Shown here: positions 47,124 through 54,569 of the stretch, piece by piece
Layout of the letters: each line of letters begins with the position of its first letter
Numbering within the stretch: the first letter of the stretch is position 1
NCBI RefSeq assembly: GCF_019303475.1
Contig: NZ_JABLSI010000012.1
Coordinates: 31,280-95,279 of the forward strand
Origin: Streptomyces sp. JJ38
GTDB taxonomy: Bacteria; Actinomycetota; Actinomycetes; Streptomycetales; Streptomycetaceae
DNA: 64,000 nt
Direction: 5' to 3'
Notes under the pieces: model-generated
Told to the model about the DNA's origin: nothing
Database searches by the model: none
Seen by the model: the letters and a program-made list of their open reading frames with translations, nothing else
Translations under genes and position numbers: made by a program

Positions 47124-47926
47124 GCGAACAGCCAGTCGACGGGGCGCTGGTCGGGCAGGTGCACGGCCGCGTCGGTGAGCGTCATCGCCTCGACGGGGAA
47201 GGGCGGCCCCTCCGAGCGGGACCACCGGTAGCCGGACTCGCCCCGCTCGGACCGTTCCAGGGTGACGGTTACCGCCACCGGGCCGCCGAGCGCGGCGAAC
47301 TGCTCGGCGAGCGTCGCGTCCCCGAGGAACCCGGCGAGCTGCTGCACGGTGCGCGGAGCCCGTCCGACGGCGGTGATCCGGCCGCGCAGCACCCCGAACT
47401 CCTCCCGGGGAACGGACCGTACGGCCAGGTCCACCCGAGCGCCGTCCGGAATGCCGGAGGCCTTCCCACCGGGCACGTAGAGGACCGCGACCAGCGGCTC
47501 GTCGGCGCTCTCGACGCGTTGCAGGGTCGCCACGTCCCGCCCCGGGGTGACGACGGCTCCGATCTCGGCGGTGACGGCCTGCACCCGGCCGGGCGCCACG
47601 GTACGCACGACGTGCTCGCCCTCGGCCGTGCGGACCCGCAGCAACGGAGCGTCACCCCGCAGCAGGTCGCCCTCCTCGGCCAGCACGCCCGTCACCTGCC
47701 CGGCGACCGGGCTCTGGAGCACGTAGGCGCCCCGGGCATGGGTGAGGACGCCGACCGCGTCCAGCTTCGCGGAGACGCTGCCCGTCATGCCCCACACCGT
47801 CGCACCGACCATCACGGCGAGGGTGACCAGCAGCACGAGAAGGCCCTGTGGACGGGCGAAGCGCACCGGGAGGTCCAACGCCTCGGGCGCCTGGAACTTC
47901 GCATACGCCTTTTGCCTGAACTGCAC
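47120..47926 (-). CDS. HlyD-type periplasmic adaptor, NHLM bacteriocin system secretion protein
   Basis: 268-aa membrane-fusion protein with a short cytoplasmic head (QFRQKAYAKFQAPEALDLPV), one membrane helix (LLVLLVTLAVMVGATVWGM) and a barrel-sandwich domain with the lipoyl-like halves ARGAYVLQSPVAGQVTGVLA and RTVAPGRVQAVTAEIGAVVT. It should link the two ABC proteins and guide exported peptide across the wall. The GTG is supported by GAGAGG seven bases upstream. It is first of three overlapping export genes, 188 nt downstream of the precursor gene, with a hairpin between. Confidence 0.9.
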   Translation of the reverse strand: MQFRQKAYAKFQAPEALDLPVRFARPQGLLVLLVTLAVMVGATVWGMTGSVSAKLDAVGVLTHARGAYVLQSPVAGQVTGVLAEEGDLLRGDAPLLRVRTAEGEHVVRTVAPGRVQAVTAEIGAVVTPGRDVATLQRVESADEPLVAVLYVPGGKASGIPDGARVDLAVRSVPREEFGVLRGRITAVGRAPRTVQQLAGFLGDATLAEQFAALGGPVAVTVTLERSERGESGYRWSRSEGPPFPVEAMTLTDAAVHLPDQRPVDWLFA

Positions 47927-48056
47927 GATCCAACCTCTCGCCGGACCGGCTCTGCCGATCCGGCCGAATTTCTTCTACGGAAACGCCTGAGCGGTGCGGG
48001 GCATCGGGTCCGGCATCTGCGGAGAATGCGCGGTCCACACATTTCCGTGGGCACCC

Positions 48057-48094
48057 CCTGTAGGCCCCGGGACTGATGTCCCGGGGCCTACAGG
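48057..48094 (-). terminator. hairpin between precursor peptide and export genes
   Basis: 17-bp perfect stem CCTGTAGGCCCCGGGAC/GTCCCGGGGCCTACAGG with loop TGAT, 19 nt after the precursor stop codon. Placed inside the operon, it probably lets the precursor be made in excess over the exporter by partial read-through. Confidence 0.85.
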
Positions 48095-48113
48095 AGAGAT
48101 GTTTCCGCGCGTC

Positions 48114-48356
48114 TCAGAGACCGGCGGACAGGCTGCCGGTGACGGCACCGGCGACGCCACCGGTCAGACCGGCGACCGGGGCGGCCAGGCCGGCGACCGG
48201 AGCGGTCAGGCCCGCCGCGGCACCGTCGACGTCGGCCATGGCGGTGACGTCCAGCGCGCCACCGGCGTTGACGGACGCACCGGCGACGCCACCGGCGACG
48301 TTGTCCAGCTCGGCGTCGTCGATCTCGCGGGTCTCGATCTGGGGGGCGAAGTCCAT
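48114..48356 (-). CDS. double-glycine leader precursor peptide (cysteine-free)
   Basis: 80-aa precursor. The leader MDFAPQIETREIDDAELDNV, ending AGG at residues 21-23, is a classical double-glycine leader; the acidic EIDDAELDNVAGG stretch should be read by the C39 peptidase encoded downstream. The 57-residue core is rich in Gly, Ala and Val, has no Cys, and ends in a seven-residue repeat (GLTAPVA, GLAAPVA, GLTGGVA). Without cysteine it cannot form lanthionine. GGAAGGA nine bases before the ATG is a good site. It is likely an unmodified, membrane-active secreted peptide, though a modifying enzyme encoded elsewhere cannot be excluded. Confidence 0.82.
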   Translation of the reverse strand: MDFAPQIETREIDDAELDNVAGGVAGASVNAGGALDVTAMADVDGAAAGLTAPVAGLAAPVAGLTGGVAGAVTGSLSAGL

Positions 48357-48490
48357 GGTGGAACTTCCTTCCGTTAGCAAAAGGATCACTGATTGGGGGG
48401 ACCGACTCAGCACACGCTGAACCAATCAATTCCACGGCCGTCCGGCAGTCGAGACTGGCGGCGACGACTGCCTGACTCCGCAGGGAGGAC

Positions 48491-48515
48491 GATGACATCA
48501 CATCGTTCTGTCATC
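48491..48515. promoter_or_regulatory. inverted repeat upstream of precursor gene
   Basis: GATGACA-N11-TGTCATC, about 135 nt before the precursor ATG. It is a candidate binding site for an unlinked regulator. Confidence 0.4.
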
Positions 48516-48924
48516 ACACCAACGAGCGTCCGCAAAAGGCCCCCGATGCTTCGCGGTAGCGGACGGCAATGTGCAGGGAATGCAACAAGCTCCCCCTTCC
48601 CTCTTCACAGAAGACAGCGAGTCACCGCCGAGAAGAAGGCATCCCCTTGACCGATTTTCCCGGACATGGCGAGAAAACCACGCGGTGTGGAATTGTGGAG
48701 ACGCCGTGAGCGGGCCCGGGACGGGGGCACCAGGGCGGGCCATGCTGTGAAGATTCCACGACGGAAGGTGACCTTCCGGCCCGGGCGCCCGCTGTGGCCC
48801 AGGCCAGGCCCGCCCGGGCGGGGTTGAGCCGCCGTCACCCTCACGCTCCGTCAGCGCCCCTGCGGGCACGGGTCCGGCGAGTGGGGCGCGGGCCCAGGGG
48901 GCCAGAAGAAGCGCGGGCATGACG

Positions 48925-48959
48925 AAGGGGCCGGGCGCCGGGGTGGCGCGCGGCCCCTT
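48925..48959 (-). terminator. terminator of the cold-shock gene
   Basis: AAGGGGCCGgGCGCC / GGCGCgCGGCCCCTT, a 15-bp stem with one G-G mismatch and loop GGGGT, 62 nt past the csp stop. Confidence 0.7.
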
Positions 48960-49021
48960 GGGGGAGAACCCTGAGAGGGAAGGGAGAGGGAGGGAAAGGA
49001 GGCGGAAGCCTCGGGGAGGCG

Positions 49022-49405
49022 TCAGACGTCGAGTTGGTCCGCGACGGCCCGCAGCATCCCGGCGATCTTCGCACCGTGCTGCTTGTCGGGGTACCGGCCA
49101 CGCTCCAGTTGCTGGGAGACGCCGTCGAGCAGCGTGGTGAGGTCCTGCACGATGGAGGCCAACTCGTCGGGCTTGCGGCGCTGGGCCGCGGCGACGGAGG
49201 GCGCGGGGTCGAGCAGGGTGAGGGACAGCGCCTGGTCCCCCCGTTGCCCGGCGACGACTCCGAACTCCACTCGCTGGCCCGGCTTCAGCGCGCTGACGCC
49301 GCTCGGGAGCACGGAGGAATGGACGAAGACGTCACCGCCGTCGTCGCGGGAGAGGAAGCCGAAGCCCTTCTCGCTGTTGAACCACTTGACCTTGCCGGTA
49401 GGCAC
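49022..49405 (-). CDS. cold-shock domain protein with C-terminal extension
   Basis: 127 aa. Residues 1-66 are a cold-shock domain with RNP1 KGFGFLSRD and RNP2 VFVHSSVL. A 60-residue helical tail (KPDELASIVQDLTTLLDGVS) follows, about doubling the usual 67-aa CspA length. It likely binds single-stranded RNA/DNA, and the tail may mediate dimerisation. GTG start with AGGA upstream. It has its own terminator and is not part of the peptide locus. Confidence 0.93.
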   Translation of the reverse strand: MPTGKVKWFNSEKGFGFLSRDDGGDVFVHSSVLPSGVSALKPGQRVEFGVVAGQRGDQALSLTLLDPAPSVAAAQRRKPDELASIVQDLTTLLDGVSQQLERGRYPDKQHGAKIAGMLRAVADQLDV

Positions 49406-49559
49406 GTCTGTCCTGTCCTCGCACTCGTGTGGTGGCCGGATAACACTCCGGCGGGCCGCTCTCGACCCGCCGTACCCAAGATTAATCTCCCCGGGCCCGG
49501 TGACAAGGGGCCACCGAACCGACGGAGGCGGCCAGGACCGCGCACCCGTGCACCCGTCT

Positions 49560-49565
49560 TACCCT
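49560..49565 (+). promoter_or_regulatory. leaderless -10 box
   Basis: TACCCT six bases before the GTG at 49572, without a ribosome-binding site. Confidence 0.55.
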
Positions 49566-49571
49566 GGACGG

Positions 49572-49886
49572 GTGACCCCTACACCCACCCCCGCCGAGCA
49601 GTCCCCCGAGCCGGGCGCCGAGCCGGGCGCCGCCCCGGCCGAGGAGCCCCGCCCCGGCGACCTGCTGATCCGTGTCGGGATGGTCGTCTTCACGCTGGGC
49701 GCGCTGGCGACGGTCATCACGTTCGTTCCGCTGTTCCTGGGCACCGACCCGTTCCCGTCGGCCGCGTACTTCCTGTCCATGCTCATGGGCCTGGGCTTCG
49801 CCCTGGCCGGGGCGGGGTTCCTGCGGTCGGTGGCGGCACAGCGCCGGGCCGTGCGGCGGCAGGCTCAGGCGGCGGACGGGCGGTAG
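49572..49886 (+). CDS. small membrane protein with two helices
   Basis: 104 aa: a Pro/Glu/Ala-rich cytoplasmic lead of about 35 residues (EEPRPGDLLIRVG), two membrane helices (MVVFTLGALATVITFVPLFL and AAYFLSMLMGLGFALAGAGF) and a basic end (QRRAVRRQAQAADGR). Conserved type in Streptomyces, function unknown. The TACCCT box six bases before the GTG indicates leaderless transcription. Its TAG stop is the first three bases of the 19-bp inverted repeat at 49884. Confidence 0.82.
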   Translation: MTPTPTPAEQSPEPGAEPGAAPAEEPRPGDLLIRVGMVVFTLGALATVITFVPLFLGTDPFPSAAYFLSMLMGLGFALAGAGFLRSVAAQRRAVRRQAQAADGR

Positions 49887-50054
49887 GGGGTGTTTCGTCA
49901 GTAGCGTCGTTCGCCCGGAGGGCGGGGCTGGGGGCGTCTGGTGCGTGCGCTCGCAGGGCGGAGGGAGGAAAGCGCTGGGGGCACCTCCCAGCGTTAGCCG
50001 GGGGAGGGCGTGCCAGGCGTTCCCAGCCAGACGGGACTGACGAAACACCCCCTA
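49884..50054. mobile_element. 171-bp MITE-like element with 19-bp terminal inverted repeats
   Basis: Perfect arms TAGGGGGTGTTTCGTCAGT (49884-49902) and its complement (50036-50054) enclose 133 nt that contain a copy of another dispersed repeat. The TAG at each end is the stop codon of the flanking gene on that side: the small membrane protein and the HAD hydrolase converge into it. No open frame lies within. The arms could also act as a long-range bidirectional terminator. Confidence 0.65.
49972..50007. repeat. dispersed intergenic repeat, copy B
   Basis: GCGCTGGGGGCACCTCCCAG followed by CGTTAGCCGGGGG, the short form of the 24326-24372 sequence, nested inside the 171-bp element. Confidence 0.65.
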
Positions 50055-50681
50055 ACCGGCCAGCCATCCGGGGAAGGCCCGCAGGTCGTCCAGGACGACG
50101 TCGGCGCCGGCCGCCCGAAGTTCCCCGGCCGGGCACGGCCCGGTGGCGACGGCCACGGAGAGCGCCCCGGCGGTCCGGGCGCCCCGGACATCGCCGAGGT
50201 GGTCGCCGACGTAGACGGCGGCCCCGTGCTCCCGTAGCGCCTCCGCCTTGGCCTCGGCCCACAGCCCGCCCGCCAGCGCGTCGGGGACCAGCCCGAGGTG
50301 GTCGAGGTGGAGCTTGGCGTGCTGCTCGTTCTTCGCGGTGACGACGAGGGTGCGTCCGCCCGCCGCCCGGACGGCGGCCAGCGCCTCGACGGCACCGGGC
50401 AGGGCCGCGCACGGGGCGATGGCGTGGTCGGGGTACAGCTCCCGGTAGCGGGCCGCGGCGGCCGGCACTCCGGCCGCCGGGAACCAGTTCGCCAGCTCCG
50501 TCTCCAGCGGGGGGCCGAGCCGGCTCACGGCGAGGGCGCTGTCGATGGGGACCCCGGTCTCGGCGGCGAGCAGGTCGTAGGTGGCCTTGATGCCGGGGCG
50601 GGTGTCGATGAGCGTCATGTCGAGATCGAAACCGACGGTGAGCGAGGCGGGCGGCACGGCGGCCGGACGGGTTTCGGGCAT
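50052..50681 (-). CDS. HAD family hydrolase
   Basis: 209-aa haloacid-dehalogenase-type phosphatase. Motif I is VGFDLDMTLIDTRPG (nucleophile Asp and acid Asp), motif II TLVVTAKNEQHAKLHL, the motif III lysine lies near KAEALREHG, and motif IV is AVYVGDHLGDVRGARTAG. An all-helical cap between motifs I and II resembles phosphoglycolate-phosphatase-like enzymes. The ATG at 50681 follows a CACAAT -10-like box by seven bases; GTG 50687 is also possible. Its TAG stop is formed by the end of the 171-bp element. Confidence 0.9.
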   Translation of the reverse strand: MPETRPAAVPPASLTVGFDLDMTLIDTRPGIKATYDLLAAETGVPIDSALAVSRLGPPLETELANWFPAAGVPAAAARYRELYPDHAIAPCAALPGAVEALAAVRAAGGRTLVVTAKNEQHAKLHLDHLGLVPDALAGGLWAEAKAEALREHGAAVYVGDHLGDVRGARTAGALSVAVATGPCPAGELRAAGADVVLDDLRAFPGWLAG

Positions 50682-50719
50682 GCGCACTATTGTGCGACGT
50701 TCCGCGGGGGCACCCCGCG

Positions 50720-50859
50720 GGGGCGCGGGGAACTGCGCGAGCGGCCACAGCCCGGCCGCGGACCGCGGCGCACCGTCAGGGGCATCCCTGCCCAGGCCAC
50801 GCCCGGCGCCGGGGGCCGCGCTGGCCCGTCCCGCGCCTCAGCGCAGACCTCCCAAGCGC
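50720..50859. repeat. dispersed intergenic repeat GGGGCGCGGGGAAC, copy 2
   Basis: GGGGCGCGGGGAACTGCGCG onward, colinear with 41536-41677 over about 140 bp with indels. It fills most of the gap between the HAD gene and the HAAS-domain gene. Confidence 0.65.
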
Positions 50860-50922
50860 GCGGGCAGGCGCACTCCGAGCCGCCGGCGCCCCGGACGCGC
50901 GGGCGCCCCGCGCCCGCGGGTC

Positions 50923-51993
50923 TCAGCGGACGCGCCGGGCCCGCCAGACCAGGAACAGCGCGGAGGCGAGGGCGGCGGCGCGGACGCACCAGGGGTAGGT
51001 GTCCTTGACCGCCTCGCCGAGCGTGCCCTCGGGGATGGGCTCGCCCCAGTGCCCGGCGAGCCTGCCCCACAGCCAGGCCGTCCCCGCGCCGACCACGGCG
51101 CCGGGCACGCCCAGGACGGCCCACTTGCGCTCGGTCAGCGGCAGCCGGGGGGACCACCAGGCGAGGAGCCACCCGGCGGCCAGGGCGAGCAGGGAGCCGA
51201 AGACGGTTCCGGCGACGAGGGCGAGGGCGGCGAGCAGCTCGACGGGACCGCCCACCCGGGCCAGTCCGGGCTCGCGGTTCCGGGGGCCGGCCAGCCGGCG
51301 CATGCGGGCCCAGCGTCCCGGGGGCGGCGCCTCGGCGTCGGGGGCGGGCGCGTCCTCCTGGAGAGCCGCCCCGACACCGGTGGGCACCTCGGGCCCCTTC
51401 GTGAGGTCGACCGCCGGGCCGCCGTCCACCGCGTTCCCGGCCCCGGCGGGCTTCCCGTCGTCCTCCTCGACCTCCGGGGGCGGCATCAGCATCTCGGGGA
51501 TCTCGATGCCGCCGACGAACCCGGCCACCTGGCCGCCGGTGGGCTGGGTGACCGGCCCGCCCTCGCCCCGCCACCACTCCGGGTCGGCGGCCTCGGGCGG
51601 CAGCTCGTCCATGCCGACGAGGTGCGGCGGGGTGGGCCCGGGCGGCGGGCCGGGCTCCGGCTCGGGGGGCCGGCGGCGCCGTGGTCGGAGCCGCTCGCCG
51701 CGTCCCGGGCGCGGTCCCTCGCCGTCCCGCCCGGGTTCCGCGGGACGGGGGGCGGGAACCTCCGCACCGGAACCGGCGGCCTCGACGACGTCCTCCGGCC
51801 GGCCCAGCCGGCTCAGCAGCCGCCGTACCTCGGCCACCGACTCGGCGCCGCCCGTGGCCCGCGCGCGTTCGATCCCGGCGCGCAACTCGCCGATGAGGCG
51901 CGCGCGTTCGGCGGCCGTCATCGTCGTCCGGTGCGCCAGGTCGCCCACCCGGCTCAGATAGTCGAAAACGAGCTTCTCGCTGTCGATCCCCAC
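50923..51993 (-). CDS. HAAS-domain membrane protein
   Basis: 356 aa. Residues 1-70 (GIDSEKLVFDYLSRVGDLAH, RARLIGELRAGIERARATGG, EVRRLLSRLGRPEDVVEAAG) match the HAAS/DUF1700-like signalling domain. A Pro/Glu/Asp-rich linker of about 170 residues follows, then four C-terminal membrane helices (LLAALALVAGTVFGSLLALA, WAVLGVPGAVVGAGTAWLWG and others). HAAS domains often pair with PadR regulators; none is adjacent. A TACGGT box six bases before the GTG suggests a leaderless mRNA that overlaps the divergent promoter of the next gene. Confidence 0.78.
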   Translation of the reverse strand: MGIDSEKLVFDYLSRVGDLAHRTTMTAAERARLIGELRAGIERARATGGAESVAEVRRLLSRLGRPEDVVEAAGSGAEVPAPRPAEPGRDGEGPRPGRGERLRPRRRRPPEPEPGPPPGPTPPHLVGMDELPPEAADPEWWRGEGGPVTQPTGGQVAGFVGGIEIPEMLMPPPEVEEDDGKPAGAGNAVDGGPAVDLTKGPEVPTGVGAALQEDAPAPDAEAPPPGRWARMRRLAGPRNREPGLARVGGPVELLAALALVAGTVFGSLLALAAGWLLAWWSPRLPLTERKWAVLGVPGAVVGAGTAWLWGRLAGHWGEPIPEGTLGEAVKDTYPWCVRAAALASALFLVWRARRVR

Positions 51994-51999
51994 GCCCCG

Positions 52000-52026
52000 A
52001 CCGTACAGCGCCGAGCCCGGTACCGT
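52000..52026. promoter_or_regulatory. divergent leaderless promoters
   Basis: TACGGT on the minus strand (52000-52005) is six bases from the GTG at 51993, and TACCGT on the plus strand (52021-52026) is seven bases from the ATG at 52034. The start codons are only 40 bp apart, so the two promoters' -35 regions must interleave. Confidence 0.6.
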
Positions 52027-52033
52027 GGGTGGG

Positions 52034-54529
52034 ATGACCCGTGAGACCGCCGCGCCGCGCACCCTCGCCGAGGAGCTGCGCGCCAGGCCCGACGACGCGC
52101 TCACCGAGCTGCTGCGGGCCCGCCCCGACCTTCTCTCACCGGTCCCCGGCGATGTGACGCAGCTGGCCACCCGCGCCGCGACCCGCGCCTCCGTCGTACG
52201 GACCCTGGAGCGGCTGGACCGCTTCACCCTGCAGACCGCCCAGGCGTTGGCCGTGGCGTCCGACCCCTGCTCGCCGGAGGAACTGGCCGCGCTGCTGCCC
52301 GGCGGGGAGGAGGCCCTGCCGGGCGCGCTGGCGGCGCTGCGGACGCGGGCGCTGGTGTGGGGCCCCGACGAGCGGGTGCGGCTGGTGCGGACCGCCCGCG
52401 AACTGCTCTCCCCCTCGCCCACCGCGCCCTCCCCCACCGGTCTCGGCCCGACCCTCGCGGAGGCGGCGGCGGGGATGTCCCCGGGGCGGCTCCAGGAGAT
52501 CCAGGCCAACGCCGGACTGCCCACCACCCACGATCCGGTGAGCGCTCTCGCCGCGCTGACCGGCCTGTTCACCGATCGGGCACGGCTGGCCGCGCTGCTG
52601 GAACAGGCGCCCGACGGGGCCCGCGAGGTGCTGGGCAGGCTGACGTGGGGGCCGCCCTTCGGCACCGTCGCCGGCGGCCGGAGCGGCTGCTCGGACGGCG
52701 GCGCCCCGGGCCCGTCGGTGACGCCTCCGGTGCGCTGGCTGCTGGACCGGGGGCTGTTGCTGCCCACCGGCGCCACGGCCGGTCCCGACGGCGGGCGGAC
52801 GGTCGTCCTGCCTCGCGAGGTCGCCCTGCACCTGCGCGACGGGCGGGCCCACCGCGAGCTGGAGCCGCACGCGCCCGAGGTCACCGCCCGGCGCACCCAC
52901 ACCCCCGCCACGGTGGACGCCACCGCCGCCGGGCAGGCGTTCACGGCCCTGGGCACCGTCGACGAGCTGCTGACGATCTGGGAGGACGCGCCGCCTCCGG
53001 TCCTGCGGGCGGGCGGCCTCGGCATGCGGGACCTGAAGCGCACCGCCGTCACCCTCGACCTGCCCGAGCCGCTGACCGCGTTCTGGCTCGAACTCGCCTA
53101 CGCCGCAGGGCTGCTGGCCTCGGACGGGGAACCCGACGAGCGTTACGCGCCCACGCCGGCCGCCGATCTGTGGCGCGACCTGCCGCCGCAGGAGCGCTGG
53201 GCGACGCTGGTGGCCGCCTGGCTCCCCGGCACCCGGGTGCCGGGGCTGGCCGGGGCCCGGGACGCCAAGGGCCGGGCGCTGGCCGCGCTGGGCCCCGGGC
53301 TGGACCGGGCCCAGGCTCCCGAGGTGCGCCGCCGCGTGCTGGACCTGCTGGCCGAGCTGCCCGAGGGCGGCGTCCCCGGCGAGGAGGACCTGCTCGCGCG
53401 GCTGCGCTGGGAGCGCCCCGCGCGCGGCGCCGAGGAACTGCGCCAACGGCTGTGCGCGGCGACGCTGCGGGAGGCCGAGCTGCTGGGGGTGACGGGCCGG
53501 GGCGCGCTGGCCGGGCACGCCCGCGGGCTGACCATGGCCCGGACGGCGGTGGAGGTCACGGCGGCCGCGGAGGCCGCGGCCGCCCGGCTGGCGCCGCTGC
53601 TCCCCGAGCCGCTCGACCACGTCCTGCTCCAGGCCGACCTGACCGCCGTCGCCCCCGGTCCGCTGGAGCGCCCGCTGGCGGAGGCCCTGGGCGTGCTGGC
53701 CGACGTCGAGTCCAAGGGCGGGGCGACGGTGTACCGCTTCACGCCGGAATCGGTGCGGCGGGCGCTGGACGCCGGGCGCACCGCGGCCGACCTGCACGCC
53801 TTCCTGGCCGCGCACTCCCGCACCCCGGTGCCACAGCCGCTGACGTATCTGATCGACGACGTGGCGCGGCGGCACGGCAGGCTCCGGGTGGGCGCGGCGT
53901 CCTGCTACGTGCGCTGCGACGACGACACGCTGCTCGCGGAGATCCTGGCGGACAAGCGCTCGGCCTCCCTCGGCCTGCGGCTGCTCGCGCCGACCGTGCT
54001 GGCCGCCACCGCCGACCCCGGGCAACTGCTGGAGAAGCTGCGGGAGATGGGGCACGCCCCGGCGGCCGAGTCGGCGGAGGGGGACGTCCTGATCGCCCGG
54101 GCCGCCGCGCACCGCACCCCGCCGCGCAGCGCGCCCGAGCCCGTCCCCGACGGCCCGCCCCCGCCCGACACGACGCTGCTCGCGGCGGCCGTGCGGGCGA
54201 TCCGTGCGGGCGACCTGGCCGCCACCGTGCCGCACCGCGAGCGCGGCGGGAAGCCGGTGGCGCCGGGCGGCGAGCCGCCGCGCACGACGGCGGCCGACAC
54301 GCTGGCCACCCTCCAGAGCGCGGTGCTGACGGGCACTCCGGTGTGGCTGGGCTACGTCAACGCTGACGGCGCGGCCAGCCAGCGCGTCATCGCGCCCGTG
54401 CGGGTGGAGGGCGGCTTCGTGTCCGCCTACGACCACACGGCCGAGGAGGTCCGCACGTTCGCCCTGCACCGGGTGACGGGCGTCGCCGAGCTCGACGAGG
54501 AGCTGCGCGACCGGTTCGCCGAGGGCTGA
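52034..54529 (+). CDS. XPB/Ssl2-like helicase-associated protein (Helicase_C_3)
   Basis: 831-aa actinobacterial protein of the XPB/Ssl2-like family without Walker motifs. The N-terminus LAEELRARPDDALTELLRAR and the winged-helix-like RTLERLDRFTLQTAQALAVA are typical. The conserved XPB N-domain-like block is PLDHVLLQADLTAVAPGPLE, then YRFTPESVRRALDAG and VARRHGRLRVGAASCYVRCD. The C-terminal WLGYVNADGAASQRVIAPVR is a WYL-like segment. A true XPB helicase lies 4 kb downstream, suggesting the two act together in DNA repair; this is an inference. The start is set by the leaderless box TACCGT. Confidence 0.87.
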   Translation: MTRETAAPRTLAEELRARPDDALTELLRARPDLLSPVPGDVTQLATRAATRASVVRTLERLDRFTLQTAQALAVASDPCSPEELAALLPGGEEALPGALAALRTRALVWGPDERVRLVRTARELLSPSPTAPSPTGLGPTLAEAAAGMSPGRLQEIQANAGLPTTHDPVSALAALTGLFTDRARLAALLEQAPDGAREVLGRLTWGPPFGTVAGGRSGCSDGGAPGPSVTPPVRWLLDRGLLLPTGATAGPDGGRTVVLPREVALHLRDGRAHRELEPHAPEVTARRTHTPATVDATAAGQAFTALGTVDELLTIWEDAPPPVLRAGGLGMRDLKRTAVTLDLPEPLTAFWLELAYAAGLLASDGEPDERYAPTPAADLWRDLPPQERWATLVAAWLPGTRVPGLAGARDAKGRALAALGPGLDRAQAPEVRRRVLDLLAELPEGGVPGEEDLLARLRWERPARGAEELRQRLCAATLREAELLGVTGRGALAGHARGLTMARTAVEVTAAAEAAAARLAPLLPEPLDHVLLQADLTAVAPGPLERPLAEALGVLADVESKGGATVYRFTPESVRRALDAGRTAADLHAFLAAHSRTPVPQPLTYLIDDVARRHGRLRVGAASCYVRCDDDTLLAEILADKRSASLGLRLLAPTVLAATADPGQLLEKLREMGHAPAAESAEGDVLIARAAAHRTPPRSAPEPVPDGPPPPDTTLLAAAVRAIRAGDLAATVPHRERGGKPVAPGGEPPRTTAADTLATLQSAVLTGTPVWLGYVNADGAASQRVIAPVRVEGGFVSAYDHTAEEVRTFALHRVTGVAELDEELRDRFAEG

Positions 54530-54569
54530 CGGAGCACCGGGGGGACGCCGACGGGGAGCTGACCGCCGA

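Larger units (their letters stand above)
48357..49021. other. 665-nt intergenic region upstream of the precursor gene
   Basis: No convincing gene. It holds the 5' region of the precursor gene with an inverted repeat at 48491-48515, and the terminator of the cold-shock gene at 48925-48959. Open frames here lack coding bias; one of 140 codons on the minus strand has an unlikely composition. Confidence 0.6.

Noticed and set aside
48114..48356. Lanthipeptide (type A2) reading of the precursor peptide
   Set aside because: The leader is similar, but the core has no cysteine and no LanM or other modifying gene is nearby, so lanthionine formation is not supported.
48498..48920. 140-codon open frame upstream of the precursor
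   Set aside because: No start site, no domain, and composition unlike neighbouring genes; it spans the region holding the precursor's regulatory sequence.
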